Assembly (NCBI RefSeq): GCF_019904235.1
Contig: NZ_CP063202.1
Location: forward strand, 1,550,001 to 1,614,000
Length of the DNA stretch: 64,000 nucleotides
Source: Erythrobacter sp. SCSIO 43205
GTDB lineage: Bacteria; Pseudomonadota; Alphaproteobacteria; Sphingomonadales; Sphingomonadaceae
Direction of reading: 5' to 3'
The notes below the pieces were generated by a model. It did not search any database and was not told where the DNA came from. It was given only the letters and a program-made list of their open reading frames with translations. This document shows positions 61,564-64,000 of this stretch, piece after piece. A program made the translations under genes and the position numbers. Numbering within the stretch: the stretch's first letter is position 1; every line of letters starts with the position of its first letter.

Positions 61564-62030
61564 GACCGAACCTCTTTTGCAACCGCGTCGAGAATGCCGT
61601 TCACAAACTTGGCTTCCCGGTCGTCAAAGAAGGCTTTGGCAACTTCAACATATTCATTGATTGCAGCTGCCGTTGGCACGTCGGCGCGGGCCATCAGCTC
61701 ATATGTTCCGGCGCGAAGGATTTGCACCATGGTCTTATCAAGGCGCGTCAAGGTCCAGCCTTCGGAAAGCCTGGCTGTCACCACTCCATCAATCTCGTCG
61801 CGCCGCGCATCGACACCGCGCACCAGATCGTTGAAGAAATCGACTTCAACCGCTGCAAGTTGCTCGCCTCCATTGCTATCTTCATCGTCCAGACGTTCGC
61901 CTAAGCGGTGACGGTGAAATTCGACGAGCAATTCATCGACCTTGGTGCCCTCCATCTGGCGCTGATAAAGCGCCTGAACAGCGGCGAGGCGCGCGGTCGA
62001 GCGAGCTTGAGATTTGGGATTGGTGTTCAT
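61560..62030 (-). CDS. nusB: Transcription antitermination factor NusB
   Basis: A 156-residue all-helical protein that with NusE binds boxA of rRNA operons. N-terminal ARSTARLAAVQALYQRQMEG, then an acidic insert (DDEDSNGGEQL), then EGWTLTRLDKTMVQILRAGTYEL and NEYVEVAKAFFDDREAKFVNGILD are canonical. It overlaps hisD by 4 bases (ATGA) and thiL by 4 bases. The thiL side uses a TAA stop where TGA would be usual. Confidence 0.96.
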   Translation of the reverse strand: MNTNPKSQARSTARLAAVQALYQRQMEGTKVDELLVEFHRHRLGERLDDEDSNGGEQLAAVEVDFFNDLVRGVDARRDEIDGVVTARLSEGWTLTRLDKTMVQILRAGTYELMARADVPTAAAINEYVEVAKAFFDDREAKFVNGILDAVAKEVRS

Positions 62031-63319
62031 TTAAGGCGCAATTCTACTGATTTGGCGTGGGCAGGCAGCCCTTCGGCATGGGCGAGGGTGGCGGCAGCCG
62101 GGCCGATGGCGCTGAAGGATGCGTCATCCAGTTGGATGAAGCTTGTGCGTTTCATAAAGTCGAGAACCGAAAGCCCGCTGGAAAAACGCGCGCGCCTGCC
62201 GGTGGGAAGGACGTGGTTGGGGCCAGCGACATAATCGCCCACTGCCTCTGGCGTCATGCGGCCAAGGAAGATGCTGCCAGCGTGGCGGATCTTTTCCATC
62301 ATCCCTTGCGGGTCATCAATCGCCAGCTCGACGTGTTCGGAGGCAAAGGCGTTGACGAGGTCGGGCGCTTCGCGTGACAAATCGTTCACAACGATAATAA
62401 CCCCGTGATCGTCCCAGCTTGCCCGCGCCGTCTTTGCGGTGGCCAGCATACTGATCTGCACGTCAATGCGGTCGGCCACTTCGGCGGCGAAGCCTGCATC
62501 ATCGGTGATCAGGATTGATTGCGAAGTCGGGTCGTGCTCTGCCTGGCTTAAAAGGTCAGCGGCGATCCAATCGGCATCATTCTTGGCATCGGCGACGACC
62601 AGAATTTCGCTCGGTCCAGCGACCATGTCGATGCCAACCACGCCGTAGAGTTGTCGTTTGGCTTCGGCGACATAGGCGTTGCCGGGCCCGGTCACGACAT
62701 CGACGCGGGCGATTTTGTCCGTACCATAAGCGAGCGCGCCAATCGCCTGCGCCCCGCCAACGCGCCAGATTTCATCAACACCGGCAATGTGCGCGGCGGC
62801 CAATACGAGCGGATTGGAATTGCCTTTGGGCGTGGGGGTGACGACCACCAGACGTTCAACACCTGCGACACGGGCAGGAATCGCATTCATCAAAAGCGAG
62901 GAGGGGTACGCCGCACGCCCTCCGGGAACATAAAGCCCGGCTGCATCCACCGGCCGCCAAACCGCGCCAAGCCGCGCGCCGGTATCGTCGGTGTAATCGC
63001 GGTTCTTTGGCAGTTGCGCCTCGTGATAGGCGCGGATGCGCGATGCCGCGAGTTCAAGCGCATCGCGCTGTTCATCGGCAAGCGTATCGTAGGCGGCCTT
63101 GCAGGCGTTTTCCGTGATGGTCCAATCGCTGTCTTCGCCAAGGGTGTAACCGTCAAAACGCTGCGTGTATTGGGACAAGGCCTTGTCGCCATTGCTGCGT
63201 ACGGAGCGAAGAATATCGGCAACGGCGCCTGCAACATCGCTGTCCGCCTCGCGCCGTGCGTCGATCACACGCGAAAACTGGCGAGCGAATTCTGGATCTG
63301 TCGTGCTTAACTGTTTCAT
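62027..63319 (-). CDS. hisD: Histidinol dehydrogenase
   Basis: A 430-residue zinc enzyme that performs the last two oxidations of histidine synthesis. Zinc ligands fit the Gln and His of LLSQAEHDP, the Asp of [15 protein letters not shown], and the His of [11 protein letters not shown]. The catalytic Glu-His pair is in [10 protein letters not shown]. It overlaps hisG (ATGA) and nusB (ATGA), so hisG-hisD-nusB-thiL is one tightly coupled operon. Confidence 0.97.
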   Translation of the reverse strand: MKQLSTTDPEFARQFSRVIDARREADSDVAGAVADILRSVRSNGDKALSQYTQRFDGYTLGEDSDWTITENACKAAYDTLADEQRDALELAASRIRAYHEAQLPKNRDYTDDTGARLGAVWRPVDAAGLYVPGGRAAYPSSLLMNAIPARVAGVERLVVVTPTPKGNSNPLVLAAAHIAGVDEIWRVGGAQAIGALAYGTDKIARVDVVTGPGNAYVAEAKRQLYGVVGIDMVAGPSEILVVADAKNDADWIAADLLSQAEHDPTSQSILITDDAGFAAEVADRIDVQISMLATAKTARASWDDHGVIIVVNDLSREAPDLVNAFASEHVELAIDDPQGMMEKIRHAGSIFLGRMTPEAVGDYVAGPNHVLPTGRRARFSSGLSVLDFMKRTSFIQLDDASFSAIGPAAATLAHAEGLPAHAKSVELRLK

Positions 63320-63984
63320 TGCGCGGTACTTTCGCGAAAGGCATCAACCAGCTGCGCAACGCGTGGGTCCGTTTTGTAAGCGGCGCGGTTCACGATCAAG
63401 CGCGCAGTGATGTCGATAATTTGCTGCGTTTCGACAAGGCCGTTCTGCTTCAGCGTGGCACCAGAAGACACAAGGTCAACAATCTGCCGCGCAAGTCCCA
63501 GCGAGGGGGCAAGCTCCATCGCGCCATTGAGCTTTACACATTCCGCCTGAATCCCGCGCGCCTCGAAATGGCGAGCGGTCAGGTTAGGATATTTGGTCGC
63601 CACGCGAAGGTGACTGGCATTGGCGTCGTCGTGTTCGTCACCCGCCATGCGCGCAACGGACAAACGGCAGTGACCAATGTTGAGGTCAACGGGCGCGTAA
63701 AGGTCAGCGTAATCAAACTCTTCAATCACGTCCGAGCCGACTATTCCGATTTGCGCTGCACCGTGCGCGACAAAGGTTGCCACATCGAACGCGCGGACCC
63801 GTATTAGCCGCATATCATCGCGGTTCGTGTCGAAAGAGAGCGAACGGTTGCTCTTATCGTGAAACCCGTCTTCCGGAACGATGCCAACCTGCGCCATTAA
63901 AGGCAGCGCTTCATCGAGGATGCGGCCTTTAGGAACAGCGAATGTAAGAGATGCGCTGGAATTGGAGGAGGGCGTCTTTGTCAT
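63316..63984 (-). CDS. hisG: ATP phosphoribosyltransferase, short form
   Basis: A 222-residue enzyme that condenses ATP and PRPP in the first step of histidine synthesis. [42 protein letters not shown] and the PRPP loop [14 protein letters not shown] are diagnostic. The length lacks the C-terminal regulatory domain, so it should need HisZ, which is not in the window. First gene of the operon within the window; its promoter should lie just past 63984. Confidence 0.96.
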   Translation of the reverse strand: MTKTPSSNSSASLTFAVPKGRILDEALPLMAQVGIVPEDGFHDKSNRSLSFDTNRDDMRLIRVRAFDVATFVAHGAAQIGIVGSDVIEEFDYADLYAPVDLNIGHCRLSVARMAGDEHDDANASHLRVATKYPNLTARHFEARGIQAECVKLNGAMELAPSLGLARQIVDLVSSGATLKQNGLVETQQIIDITARLIVNRAAYKTDPRVAQLVDAFRESTAQ

Positions 63985-64000
63985 GATGGCCGCGCACTTA

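Noticed and set aside
60946-61911. 321-codon plus-strand open frame opposite thiL and nusB
   Set aside because: Shadow of two well-conserved genes; low-complexity Ser/Arg tail.
1-64000. CRISPR arrays, insertion sequences, prophage or integrase genes
   Set aside because: No regularly spaced repeats, transposase-like frames or attachment-site duplications were seen; the single tRNA (34082-34156) has no adjacent integrase.

Overview
The window is chromosomal DNA from an alphaproteobacterium, most likely a marine sphingomonad of the Erythrobacteraceae type. This rests on gene orders typical of that group (infA-maf-RNase-yacG; hisG-hisD-nusB-thiL), a three-subunit pnt transhydrogenase, a K+-independent H+-pyrophosphatase, short-form HisG, entericidin-type lipoproteins, an ABA4-like protein and a carotenoid oxygenase. 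Genus assignment is inference from gene content. No phage, insertion sequence, integrase or CRISPR array was seen, and coding density is very high.

Layout. 1-3.2 kb: pntAA (5' end outside the window), pntAB, pntB and a small membrane protein. 3.2-6.5 kb: a tightly overlapping three-gene unit (beta-helix protein, diheme cytochrome c, anchored hydrolase). 6.6-12.4 kb: Asp/Glu racemase-like gene with a probable N-terminal frameshift, a structured terminator region, dgt, a Rossmann oxidoreductase, an ABA4-like protein, an acyl-CoA ligase and a DUF938 methyltransferase. 12.4-16 kb: two entericidin-like genes too short for ordinary gene calling, a DMT exporter, a small membrane protein and an isolated cpaF. 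16.2-24.5 kb: surface polysaccharide cluster (flippase, methyltransferase, beta-propeller-like protein, four glycosyltransferases). 24.7-29.1 kb: glmS and a GGDEF-EAL protein. 29.1-36.5 kb, all minus strand: purQ, purS, an M16 peptidase, purC, tRNA-Phe(GAA), yacG, an RNase E/G-type ribonuclease, maf, infA. 36.7-45 kb: TonB-dependent receptor, hydrolase plus wax ester synthase pair, HI0933-type flavoprotein, animal-type haem peroxidase. 45.2-55.2 kb: uvrC, a 2OG-oxygenase-like protein, MFS transporter, Fe superoxide dismutase, a miniature S26-like peptidase, carotenoid oxygenase, glutathionylspermidine-synthase-like ligase, DUF1190 lipoprotein, and a universal stress protein behind a perfect FNR-type box. 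55.2-64 kb, all minus strand: tesB, cupin/JmjC-like protein, BioF2-like GNAT, hppA, thiL, nusB, hisD, hisG.

The most notable points are: a wax ester synthase with an 84-residue histone-H1-like basic tail; an RNase gene whose Shine-Dalgarno lies in a hairpin supplied by a repeat element and whose stop codon lies in a second repeat family; a likely AUA start codon for thiL overlapping the nusB stop; a one-base frameshift that removes the canonical N-terminus of the racemase; a class II FNR promoter architecture upstream of the stress protein; and two uncharacterised gene sets (beta-helix/diheme cytochrome/hydrolase, and JmjC-like/GNAT). All assignments come from reading motifs and context; no database search was run.
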